Positions 1 through 12,300 of a stretch of 64,000 nucleotides of DNA are shown in pieces. Origin of the DNA: Anas platyrhynchos (taxonomy: Eukaryota > Chordata > Aves > Anseriformes > Anatidae); NCBI RefSeq assembly GCF_047663525.1, contig NC_092597.1, positions 16,142,501-16,206,500 on the forward strand, written 5' to 3'. Position 1 is the stretch's first letter; each line of letters opens with the position of its first letter. The notes below the pieces were generated by a model. That model was not told the origin of the DNA, ran no database searches, and worked only from the letters and a program-made list of their open reading frames with translations. The position numbers were made by a program, and so were the translations under genes.

Positions 1-2834
1 ATCAGCAGCTGAGGGTAGGAAAAGAACTGGTAGCTTGAGGGTAGAAATCATGGGAAATATGAACCTGACCTATAGTCATTTTTTTAACCAGCAAAGATAC
101 TTGGGAAAAGTGAAAGGAGAAGAATGGATTGAGTAAAGTACATTGTTAAAACATCACTTTCTGCCTGTCTCTATTCAAAGCAATGCACAGTTTTCTAATG
201 AGCTCTCCTTCATTTTCATAATTAGAAGAAGGTCATACCAGAGGCTGGAAGAATCCTGGAGGCAGCACTGCTGGCTGGCTGCAGGGAGAGGATGTGTGTA
301 CTAGAACTCTCTCACTGCCTAAGAGGAGGAGCATCACTAAAATCCACTTAGCATTACCAGCATTAGTCAGGTGCAAGTCATCCTGTTTTGTCTCTGAAGC
401 TCCTTGTAGACTCCTGCGGAATAATGTTCCTTCCCCAGATGGAGAGGTAGCTCTTCTGCTGTCAGCCCTCATAGAGCTGCTAAGATGTTTCATTGAGACC
501 AGGACAGTAAGATTTAAAAGTCAGAATTGATTGGATTTTTTTGTGGGATCTACTTTTTTGTTCCCGTAGATAACAGATAGTCCTCATGGTAAATGTATCT
601 TAGGTACTTCTTTTCCTAAATCAGAATCTAGCAGTGCAAATCAATTCATAGGTCTGTTGGTTGGCACATAGACACTCTTCTTTCCTTCCCTCTACCAAAA
701 CCAGTGATTTCCACAGCGTCAAGAACCAAACTGCACTGACATAGTGGCAATAAATAATGAGCATTAAGCACTTTACTTGCTATTTTTTTTAACTGCACTT
801 GTAATGATCAAGTATTTTAAACACTTTACCAGTTTTTGTGGTGAGAGGTCTTAACGGGTAAACAATTTTTCTGCAGCTCAGTAGTGACTTGACAGGCCAT
901 AAAAACGTTTCTTTCTGTTGAAGACTGGTTTACCTCACAGCACTATCTTTGGAAGTCAGCTCCTGATCTAGTGTGTAGTGATGTGTGCAGCTTTTGAAAA
1001 TATTTATGCTTCTGGTTACTGCAGGAGTTTCAGACATTATTATGGGTTACATATAATTACAAAAGGAAAATAAATTGCTGTATTAGAAATTTAAATGTAG
1101 GTTGTGATTTTAATGCTGTAACTTGGTTATTTAACAAGGTTATTATGCTCTGCTTTTCTGTATTTATGTTTAGTATGGGGCATAGATTTGCATACAAAGT
1201 TTTCCACTGTAATTCTAACCCTGTGGAATAGATTTTTAAAGGAACCAATTTTTAATCTAGTCTCTTTTGCAAAGAAAGATATAAAAACCTGTACAAGTGT
1301 GATGAAATAAATATTTTTTTGCTACATCTTGCTGTTTTTCTGAATGATTCTCTAAAATTGCTCCACATTCCCATGCACAGAGAAACTTAAAGAGACACTC
1401 AGACCTCCAGCATCTCTGAATTCAATGCAATGAGGCAGAGAAGAGCTTTCACTCCAGTTTGTACTCCCCACCAGGTGTTGTGGTGAGAGCACTCACCCTC
1501 TCAATTTCTTTGTCTGTGGTTGGTCTGTATTTACATTTTAGATGGCTTCTTTCTGTGCTTAAAGAAGGGTAATACATTCACTGAGGAGAGATTGGGGGCC
1601 TGATACTACAGAGGTTCATACGTATTTAAGTAAACATACTACAGTTTTCAGTTGGGCATGAAATTGGATATCTGGGCAGATCTTTGCAGGATTATGATTA
1701 ATTAGTAAAAAGCTCAATGAGCAGAGTTCAAATCACCACTGATTATTCCTGCAAGTAAACCTTTTGCAGACAGTGGGGGCCTTTTATTAGCTATTTATTG
1801 TATATTTGTTATATTTTTATATTACTCTGAACAATAAAGGATAGGTGAATCTCTTCATTGAAATAACTTGAGGATCCTTTCTCTGAGTGCTCAATGTTTT
1901 CTATTCAGCAGGAATTAAGAGCACTTAACATTGTCTTCTGCTATGCCAAACTGGAGATGCAAATGTCCCAGTGAAGATCATCCTGTAAGATCTTGGAGGA
2001 ATCCCCTGTGTAACCTAAGAAGGATGCAGCAAATTCCCAGAGTATGGGGAAGGTGAACAGCCAAAGACAATAACCAACGTAACCATATGGCTTTCAACTA
2101 GTGAATGAATACTTCTATCCTGGCGTTGTTTGTCTCCCTTTAGAGAAATGGGTCAGAGAGGACCAAAGGGTGCACAAGAGCCCCTTCCCATAGATGCATG
2201 TGCTGCTTGTAGCATTCTGTACAGTGTTTGGAGAGCAGGCCCAGAATACTGATAGCAGTATTTAAAGTATAGTTTTGTGTCCAAATTATTTAGTGCTTTA
2301 GAATAAATATTTGCATTCAGAAACACTCACTGGCATTTTTCCTTACAAAATTAGCAAAAAGATATTTCAAAATACATCTGCGGTCAGAAGGTAAGTCTTG
2401 GTTCTAAATGCCCTTGTTGCTCTCCTACTCTAGTACTACGAGACTTTTGGCTGGAGGAAGGTTGGGAGAAACTCCACTGTATTATCCTCAGCTTCCTGCC
2501 TCACCCTTGCAATATGGTGAGACTCCCCTGTGTTTGCTTTCTGGAGTCAACATGTCTCTTTCAACTGCTAGTAGAGTTACCCTATTTAGCTTTTGGCTGC
2601 TCTGCAGTTTGAATAGAGAAGCTGGAGTTTCTCAGGGCACGTTTTAGTTTTGATACCCTAAGATGCATCCCACTTTCTCTGCCTTTTATGCATCCTGTGT
2701 TGCAGTGTTTTGTTGTTGGCTTTTCCTCCTGTGGAGGTAAGGCAGGGAGCAAAAGCAGCAGAACAGAACTGAGTAATTAACCACAGAATGTGCTTCTGAT
2801 AGTTCAGTTAATGGCTTAAAATAGGAGAGTGCTT
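1..2834. other. downstream flank of IL16; possible 3' UTR of a convergent gene
   Basis: No coding exon recognised. By synteny in human and other amniotes, STARD5 lies tail-to-tail with IL16 and would run on the plus strand here. A plus-strand AATAAA at 1306-1311, followed by a T run, sits at the end of AT-rich, UTR-like sequence. I could not find the STARD5 C-terminal coding sequence, so its last exon would be left of the window. Short ORFs at 233-530 and 2408-2647 show no family resemblance. Confidence 0.3.
1306..1311 (+). terminator. candidate plus-strand poly(A) signal (possibly STARD5)
   Basis: AATAAA followed by a T-rich stretch, in sequence with UTR-like character. The assignment to STARD5 rests only on expected gene order. 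Confidence 0.25.
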
Positions 2835-3118
2835 ACTACAGCTGTCATATTTTATTACAACCAGTATATTATTAATAAAGTCATTTTTATCATTCTACAA
2901 TTTGTAACAACCATTTCTGAATGTGAAATAATACTGCATGTTATGTGCACATCTTTGCATTTTATCCCAAACAGCTTTCTCTGTAACTGCCAGTAAAACT
3001 GTATGTACTTTTCATGTGTGCTTTCTGAATGTCTGTCTCTGCTAGCCAAACAAGAGCTTCCTATGCCCCCCCCCCTTTTTTTTTTTCTGTAATATTGGCG
3101 GTAGTCTAATTACTCCTC
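2835..3118 (-). other. IL16: IL16 3' untranslated region (minimum extent)
   Basis: Sequence between the TAA and the first minus-strand AATAAA at 2856-2851. About 32 nt after the stop lies a purine tract (plus strand C10 then T11 at 3066-3086). Longer 3' ends are possible: further minus-strand AATAAA hexamers lie at 1783-1788 and 1794-1799. Confidence 0.55.
2851..2856 (-). terminator. candidate IL16 poly(A) signal
   Basis: Minus-strand AATAAA about 260 nt after the IL16 stop codon, the first canonical hexamer in the tail. A plus-strand AATAAA lies only 18 nt away at 2874-2879, compatible with convergent transcription. Confidence 0.5.
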
Positions 3119-3312
3119 TTACAAAGTTTCAGATGCCTTGGTGGTAACAGAGCTTGGATTTCTTCTTTTTATGATAGCTGTGATGGGCCCATCAGGTAAT
3201 GCCTTGATTATATTCCATGCTTCAAAACGAGTGAGTCCTTGCATGGCAGTTGTGTGCACTTGTAATAGCTCATCACCAGGCTGAACGGTGCTGCTTTGTT
3301 CTAACGCAGTCC
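3119..3312 (-). CDS. IL16: IL16 last coding exon, PDZ4 end and C-terminus
   Basis: Acceptor CCTCTAG, then coding to TAA at 3121-3119. It encodes [38 protein letters not shown] and [18 protein letters not shown], ending ETL. The Trp in RFEAWNIIK is conserved; in human IL-16 a Trp here blocks the peptide groove. The C-terminal motif RRKS of human, implicated in CD4-dependent activity, reads KRRN. The tail is shorter and different from human TTAAGDS. Confidence 0.96.
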
Positions 3313-6300
3313 CTAGAGGGGGGTAAAAAGAAAAATAATAATTATTTCTATGGAGGAATTTTTAATGATTCTTTCACTCATTAAGAATCACCATCATGTT
3401 TGGTATAAACCACCTGGTCTCAGCAGGCAAAAACTACTTGCACTGCATGGGATAATGCTGCATTTAAATAAATAAATACATAAATTTTCATGGGCATAAA
3501 TTAGCAGCCAGTTATAAACTGCACATTTGCATCAGCTAAGAACCTGCGTATACACATTCAAGTGCGTTACCTTTAAATATTCTGTTGATGACAATGGGTT
3601 TATCTCCATGAATAGAGCCCTTTCCTCCTTCCAGACTGAATCCCAAACCAGCAGGTGTTTTTTCTAGAGTTACAGTGCAGATTGTATCTTCAGTTGCTGA
3701 AAATAAATGGAAAGTTATCAGATGGGCACCACATATCTGGAAACATTATGAAATCTGGATCTGTTACAAAAAATGAACCCTTTTGTTTGCAAAGGCTCTA
3801 TAAACTGCCAAATGAAAAAGGAAGTGATAGCTTTTAATTCCTCTTTTTGTGATTGTAAGGCCCTCTGGGAAGCTGGAGTAAGTTGTATTTGAACTCATGG
3901 CAGAATAGAAATATAAAAATGAAAGTTGGTGATATTTACTAGAATTATAAAAATATGTTCAACACATTGTATTACAATATGTTCAACATATTGTGTTGTT
4001 AACATCAAGTATTAACATACTTGAGGTTAATTTTGAAATTTTTATTAACCATGAAGCTGCTAATTTTTATTTGCAGGACATAACTAAAGCTCCAGATCTC
4101 CAGAATGTTCATTTATTTTAGAATTCCATCAATTCCTTTTCTCTCTAACAAAGTTACTCCAAATATCTATTTCAGGATTATTTATTAACTGTTCTGTCCA
4201 TAATCATGGTTTTCAAATTTACCAAGCCTTACTGAGATGTTTTATGAACAGCAAGGATTTCAGGTGATGATTAAACATGTAGTAGGTGGGGGCAGCAAGG
4301 TAATCGCACTGAACTTACCAGAGTCTTGTGAGGCATCACTTGCTACTGAAGATGTACTAGAATCAATTGAAATGCTGTTTTTTTCTCCATCTTTAGGTTT
4401 TCTAGTGACAACAACAGCTTGTCTGGGTTGGCGAGCCTGTCGCATGATTGCTGAGGCATCATTGTGTGTTGCACCTTTAAGGGATTTTCCATTAATGGAC
4501 AGTACTTCATCTCCTTTCTGAATGGTTCCTTCCTGAGATGCTAGTCCGTTGGGAAACACTTTATGAACCTATTGAAAATCCCAGTCACCATGCAGACACA
4601 CAAGAAAGGAGAGGGGGAAAAACAAGATAAATCACTATGGTTAGTAGTTTTTACTATGTGCATTTTTCATTCTACGACAGGAAGGTTTCTAGCAGATTTC
4701 AGGGCTGAAGGCTGAAAGTATTTGTACAGAGAAGCTCTCCGGGACACAGGACTCATCAGGCAGCAAGGCAATCTGTCTAGCCCTGATATCAGATTGCCAA
4801 ATACCCTGCTGCCCACAGTACGTACCGTCCCTGTACTTCTTGACCCTCTTGCTACTCTGCCAGTCAGAAGGTATGAAGCTAGTCTCTAGCTTTCAGACCC
4901 CTTGCCTGTCTATACACACACCTCACTCCTGGTAGCACTGACCACCCTGTATGGTCTTCTGTAAGCGTTGGGGTCTTCTATAAGCATGAGGGCTGTAGGT
5001 TGTTCGATTTTAGAGCTGTTTAGGATGGTACCCGAGGAAACAGGACGCCACGACCAGTCACCTGGAGAGGGCAGCACTGTGCAGAAGAATCTCATTCTTG
5101 CACACTTAAGACTGATTTTTCTGATCTGTCAGCACAGCTGCCTGTTTTGATTATGCCAAAAGAAAACCTCTGTAGCAGAAAACCAGCAAGTTATACATTT
5201 CTTTTTAGATAGAGTAGTTGTTTTCAGAGTATTTTATGAAAGATGCTACTTACTGTTATCACTTTGTTTTCTAGATCAACGCCACCTGCCAGGCTGAATC
5301 CAAGCCCAGTGTCTTCCTCTTTATGCAGAATTGTAACATGAATATCATCAAATTCCTAGGCAGAGAAGTGAATTGTGTTAAGAACATCTTAATATATAAA
5401 TCAGATATAATATATAACTGGAATCCATACATTTTCTTTTTGTCCATGGGAATTTTGTAATGAAGCCTAAGGACATGGATTTGATGCTGAGACATGTTTA
5501 TAGTTCTGATCAAATTCACAAATCAATTACCTATTTTATAAAATGTTTTTGTGTCTAAAACTGTTATGTTCTGTAAATAGGTTATCTATTAGGGCTGGAC
5601 TATAAATTGGATGATATTAAAGTCTTTATAGTTTTGGAATACACACATTTAGCCTTGTTTTTGGCTCACATTGAACGTTATCAAAATTCTAGATGAATCC
5701 AGTAGGACTAAAGGATGTTCAATCCCCAAGAGTATGCATTAGGAATCTCAGACTGGGAACCCACAAAAAAATGAAAGGTGTCCCAAATATCAGTGTCTAC
5801 TTCTGCATACACTGCCCTCACCTGCTATGTAGCTGTTATCAGTTACTTAAATGGGTGTTAGTCTTGCTTAGTTATCTTGGTAGACTTCTTTAAGATTTCA
5901 GACCAAAAGAACTAAGTATTGCTACTGATACATATTAATTTCATTTCTGAAAAATGTAAGGTCACAAAGATTAAGTAGGCACATCCACTCCACAGCTCTC
6001 TGAAAATCACACAGAAAAAAACGTTGATTTACCTTTAAGGTTGCTTCATCTAGTGATTTTACTTCCTCTATAAGCTTTGCTAACTCCTCAGGGGAAAGCA
6101 GAGAGATGACGGACTGCCCTGACACACCGGATGCTTGAGGTGAGCCGTGTTCCTGTTTCTCTTCCTCTTTCTCGCTGTCTGCTAAGCTCACAGTGTATTC
6201 TCTCAACTCAGAAAGGCTGTTTCCCATTGTGAATAGAATAAAAAGTAAACGTTGAGTTATGAAAGACAATGTTATACACAAGCATAGAACAGACAATTCT

Positions 6301-9300
6301 AGAGCAGTCATATTTTGATTACCGTTTTTGGGGAGGCAGCTCTCTTGCAAAATAAGTCTTATAAATACATATATCATAGCCTAACAGAAGCAGGATCCAT
6401 CATATAGGAGAACAAGAATAATCTCTCGGCTCCAGGCTAAAACAGACCTGAATAAATATCTGTGGTTTTGTTGCTGATTTTTTTGTTTTTCAACTTCTCA
6501 CTTTCATGTGATTTTGTGTTTTCCAGATAAGCCTGGAATTAGATAAAGAGGGGGGTTGTGATTTGGGGCTATTTCATTTTTTATCAAGAAAGAAATTCTT
6601 GTAGGTATGCATGTAAGGTTGTTTTTCTAAGAGGCAATTTTCACAGTATTTTTAATTAGAGCTAGAAAATACTACTCAAGTTGTGCAGATTTAAGAGATT
6701 CAGATGCACACTTGAAATCCAGAGTTTATCTGTATCACCATGTATATATCTTGATGTGTAGCCATCACAGACTGTAACTCTCTGGAAAAAGGTAATAAGT
6801 TTTGTTAATAAAATTGTATCTGAGAAGACAAATAGATTTTTTTTTTTTTTTTAATAGAATTTTTGCAAGGTTCAAATGTACTTTTGAAATATTTTGCCAA
6901 GTGTTATCTTTATTCACTTTGTTCTTTCCTGAAATCCCTGACTAGCTGTTAACAGAAAATGTATATGAATCATAGGAAGCAATACTGATCATGGTGATAC
7001 TGTTGTGTTATGGGGAGTGCCTAGGCTCCACTCCACTACATCACTTTCATGTACCTGAGCCAGAATTGCTTCTGCTTAAGATAGAAGTATTATTGCAGTG
7101 ATACACAGTATAACTGCGTAACTTACCCAGAGAGTTGGTGGCACTCAAGTCAAACATTAGGAGTGACAGGATTTTTACATCACCTCATCATTTTAACTAG
7201 CTACAGCATTTGCTTTTGGGGAAGCCTAATCATAAGGTTTTCACATAATTTAGAAATAACGTACTCAAATTCCTCTGTTTCCTCACTGGCAAATGCATAC
7301 TTTTCATCATTATCAATGATGTTTTTACCTTCAGCATCTTTAACTAGGAGGAACTTTGAAATATGTCCACGTTTATATAAAACAAATAAAAAATAAAAGT
7401 AATAATCACACAAGTCATTCAAACTTTTGTGCTCTTAAAAGTTCCTTAACTCAATTTGCGTTTTACTATTGTGTGCTCCTAACGTAGAGTGTTAATCTGT
7501 CAGCTAATCAGAACACAGACCCAGCAATACTGATCTGCAAATCTGATTTTAAATACGGTATCTTACTTTAGAGAAAATCCAGTGTCCATGTGATGATTCT
7601 CACTTGCAGGTAAGAGAGAAGTCCCATCCTCCTCCACAGAGGACTGAGATAAGGTTTCCAGAGCTTCCCACGCACTGTTTCCAGAAGGGACTGGGGACTG
7701 AGGAAGGCAAAGCAAAGATTTCATCAAAGCAGATGACACCTGGCTACTGATGGAATAGATTTTGCTGTATTTTTCATCGTATGTCTTCATCATCTCACAG
7801 GACTGGGTACTGGTAAGTGGAAAGCTTCGTGATCTTAGGTTATGTGCTTTTGTTACTGATAATGCACGGGAAGTTGGAACAGTTTCTGTAGTTAAAAGGC
7901 CTGAGGAATTTTCAGGGTTGGCATTGTTGCTTTCCTCTGAGCTAGCTGCAAGGGCCTCCTTGGGAGGCGAAGTTCTGTCTAGGCTTTTAGTACCAGTGAC
8001 CACAGATGACTTTGACTGTTGTTGGCTGTTTTCAGAGCATTTGAGAAAGGCTTGGTTAAAATGGGTTGGAGACCCCTCTGACCCTTTTGGGCTGGGAGGG
8101 TGCTCTTTCTGGACAGATGTTTTCAGGCTAAAACTTCGGTGCACTTTTTCAGGTGACTGCGGAGCACTCAAAGATTCAAATGAGCTTATTCTTTGTTTTA
8201 TTGATGATCCCCTGGAAGAGAGACAGGATAAACTGGACTGCAGTTCTTTGGTGGAAATACTCTGAAGGCCAGGAGGACTTTGATCTGCCTGTGTTTTCAG
8301 GTCTGAATTTGCTTTCCTCAGTCCTTTCAGACTTTGGCGAAACCAGGCTGGCTTAGGTGCAACAGGAGGACCCTTTTTCACAATGTCATTTTCATCTGAT
8401 TTTAGCACTTTTGAACTGACTATTTCTGATTCTGATTTCTGCAGAACCGCCTCTGAGCTGCTTCGGTTTTGATTTTCTTCATTTGTGTTGATGCCAGGTT
8501 GCAAATCTAAGTGGCTGTTGTCTTCACTCATTGTAGGATTAAATAAACTTTTTATGCAGTCAGAAATCTTAACCCAAGGGTCTTCTGTTGTTGTATCAAG
8601 AGTATAATCTACCCGTGCTTGCCTCTTAAGTACAGGCCTTTGTATTGATGAAAGTAGACTTCCTATATTAGAGAAAGATTGATTATTAGCAAGGTGCCTT
8701 CTCCTTCTCCTTATCCATCTGTTATTTATGCATCCTATTACTTCACTAAATTTGAATTTCATTCATCTCTATAAGTATTTTCTCTATTTTTTTAACATTT
8801 TTTAGAAAACTTAAATGTTTTAAATTCACAGCTCTTGATCTACAAGTTCTGTTTCCTGACATTGAAATTAACTGAAAAACCAGGCTTGCTTAGGCACAGG
8901 CTCTTTTTTCCAAAGGAGCTGTAACTTCTAAAGGTAACCTGAAATTTTGAGATGCTGAAGTCATAATGCAAACTATAGCAGTTAAACTAGATGGATAAAA
9001 TTGCAATGTCTCCTGCAGTGCAGTGAAAAAGCTGTTGTTACAGTAAATTCTTTTAAAAGCTCATTTTTGTTTCCTACATTTTTAAGTATATCCTGGTGTA
9101 AACAGACTCTCCCATGAAGATCTTAGATTAATGTTTATGCTAGCTGAAATTTGTGCAAACTTTTCCACTTATATTTTTCTAGTAATTACAAACTGAATTC
9201 TCTTGTAAGAATATTTCATACGTTACAGACTAAAAAAGTATCTTAATGTCTTATAGGTTAGATACAGTAGAGATGAATGGAAGCAAATTTTTCTTTGTAC

Positions 9301-12300
9301 GTTTGCACAGTTACTTTTATCTGCCGCAGAATAAAGAAAGATATAATGTTTAAGGAAATATTCTTTTAATGATCTGAGACAGAAGGTACAAATTTCTGTA
9401 AAGGTTTAGGTTGGAAGGGGACCTCCTGAGGTTGTTTAGTTCCCTTAACACTACTTCCTTTAATTTTTTAAGATAGTAATTTATTATCCATGGTTTGTAC
9501 CGTTACAATGCTTGTCTTGAATCTATACATCAAATTGTATTTTAGAAATACTAAAACAAAACTTTAATATTATTTTTTTTCAATATAAATAAGCAAAGCA
9601 TCATCTGAAAAAATACAGTAATAGTATACTTGTAAAAAGTTTAAATGGACAAGAAATCATCTAGTGTCCTTCTTTTAATGCCTTTTTCAAGGCCTGATCA
9701 ATGGATTAAAATTTCATCTGTTCACCCAAAAAAATTACAAACATGGGTGAAGTCTACATTTAAAGATGGAGGTGAAGTCAACCCAAACTAAATGCTAGTT
9801 TCATCTGCAAGCGTCACATTAAACATACCTAAATTTGATTTTCTTTCTTGATCTCTGCCTGCCGGAACAGCAGCTGTGTGTTCAGTATGATATGCTGTAG
9901 GAGAAGTGGCGAAGACACTGTGAGTTACGTCTGTTTGATGTCCCTCTAGCATTGGTTCTCTAACTTCCTGCTGAACAAACAGGAAATTGAAGCATGTCAG
10001 AATGTAATTGTGCAAACCACACTACATGAATCTGAATAAAAACATTTTCATTTACTTGTAATCTGAAAAGAAATACTGAGTAGGAATCAAGTTTTCACTT
10101 CTGCTTGAGATGTATTCCTCATATGGTTTAAATGTTTCTGTATTTCAAGAGACCCAGCCTGGTATTTTATGGCACACTGGTAAACAGGCTGAAAAAAAAT
10201 ATGCAGTTAACTTCCCAAAAATTTAGTCAACAGCAAAAACACCATAAACCATTTTTTTTCTCTTGAAGACCTTTTGCCCTTAAGGACAAGCTAAATCATG
10301 ACTGCACCTTCAGAACTCTCCCTTTCATATTCTTGGCTGGTAACATGGTGAGAGGATTAATTTGAGGTTACAATGAATGCTATTGTCAGCACCATTAACA
10401 GATGCTCTTGATTCCTTTGTTAGCAATGACACTAAATTGCCATCTGCTCTATTGTGATGCTGGAAATTCCCTCTGTAGTTAAACTACAGGATTACAAATA
10501 GGAAGCAAAAACAAGCAGGGACTGTGTGTCCTGAAAAAAAATAAAATAAAATAAAAATAAAGTAATTGAAGATTTTTTTGAAGTTTTCTGTAACGTGGTA
10601 GTGGTGGTTGTGCAGCTTTCTTGTTCTAGGAAAACCTTTCTCCACTCTCACTAGGGGCCTACTTGAAAGTTGTGCTTGTATTCTGTTGCTATTATGTATG
10701 GACATTGTACTTTCAGTAAGTGAAGCACCATTTTGTTTTGTACCCAAATGTACAGTTTGATCTTATTCTTATAGGGATTATAGCTACTGTATTGATGCAG
10801 TTTAAAGCATGGTCAAAAACATCAATTAATCAATAATCATTCTTGGTTATGAAAAAGCAACCTTACAGTCTGCAGAACCCCCATACAAAACCTATGGTAT
10901 GCAGCCTCAAACTGGCTAGTATTAAAAGGTTGGAGAAAGGAGAAAAAAAAAGAAAAAAAAAAAAGGCAGCAATAAAACCTCTTAACAATCTGAAATACTT
11001 TCTGACATGAAACTCTGTTTCCCTGGGACAGAGGACTATTTGCCTGAGATATACAAACCTTCCTTCTAGAGGAAATTATTTTCATTAACAGAAAAACTTG
11101 ATTTTTCACAGATTTTATTGATCTTAAGATGGATTTTTTCTCCCTATCATTTGGAATAACTGAAGGGTAAAGGATAATAAATTGTGTGCAGTGATAAATT
11201 CAATAATATTTAACTTCCCTGAATTTTACTTCTGGTAGGTGATTCTAGTAGCTGTTGATGAGAATGTTTCTACTGCTCTCTTCTTAGGGGACGGGAAAAG
11301 CATCTTTCATGAGGTGCTGAATTGAAACTTTCTTGAATGTTAACATTATACCTCAACTTCAGTCTAAGCTGTATCAGTTTATTTTGACTTGTGCAGGTTG
11401 GGAAATGTTTTGCTTTGCATTGAGATCTGTTCATTTCTACTGACATTACTAAATTCAGGGGGAAGAGGTTCCATTTTTAAACAAACCACAACTTTGTTTC
11501 AGCATGCATATCTCACAATCCTTCACACTCCTGCAAATGTGAAACACTGTGTCTTACGATTTTATCTTAGATAAGAGAAGGAACTAGTATTTAGTAATGT
11601 ACAAATATGCACTTAATTTTTCAAATACTCATCAACACATGTTTACCTGATAACTTATATGGGTTTATTTAATACCTCATCTCTTCATCTCAAAAAAAAA
11701 AAAAAAAAAGCGCCCAAGGTTACCTGCTGCATATTGTTAGTGCTTTCTTCCGAAGAAGTCCAGTGGTGAAACAAAGCAATTGTTTCACGACTTCTCTGCT
11801 TATATGACTGTGAATTTTGAAGTTAGGAAGAACCATAGCAAGCTGATAAGCTGATATCAAAGGCAGTCCAAACTCCTCCAGTCCCAGCCCACAGAACCTC
11901 ACTGTTGCAGTCCCACTAGGACACAGAATGCTCGATACTGCCAGTGGCACATGTTCCAAGGGAATGTCAATAGGGAATTTTTCTTTAGGCTGTTCTAACT
12001 AGGATTCAAACTCGCAGTCTCAGATATAGAATCAAATTTCCTTCAGACACTTCTCTGCACTCTGACCAGTTTTGAACATCATGTTTAGAACTCAGGTGGC
12101 TTCACTCAGATACATTCTCCATTATTTTCAAAACAGAACCACATTATACCCTTCCCCCAGTCCTCACAAATATAAATACACTCTTTGTTCCCTGTTTTTC
12201 TGTTATCATTGAAGTCAATCTCTCTGCTTTACTCCTTCCCCTGCCTCACTCACAAATGCACACACTTAAATTTTGCAAATTTTGCTTTACCTGAAGGTTT

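Noticed and set aside
233..530. Opposed ORFs near the left edge as the STARD5 last exon
   Set aside because: Neither frame matches the START-domain C-terminus, and both lack splice sites.
10484..10747. Minus-strand ORF with [17 protein letters not shown] as a possible IL16 exon
   Set aside because: A GTGAGA donor exists but no suitable acceptor in frame, and the chain of IL16 exons already closes without it.
11720..11959. 79-codon minus-strand ORF
   Set aside because: It reads a different frame from the candidate 84-nt exon and would not keep the IL16 phase.
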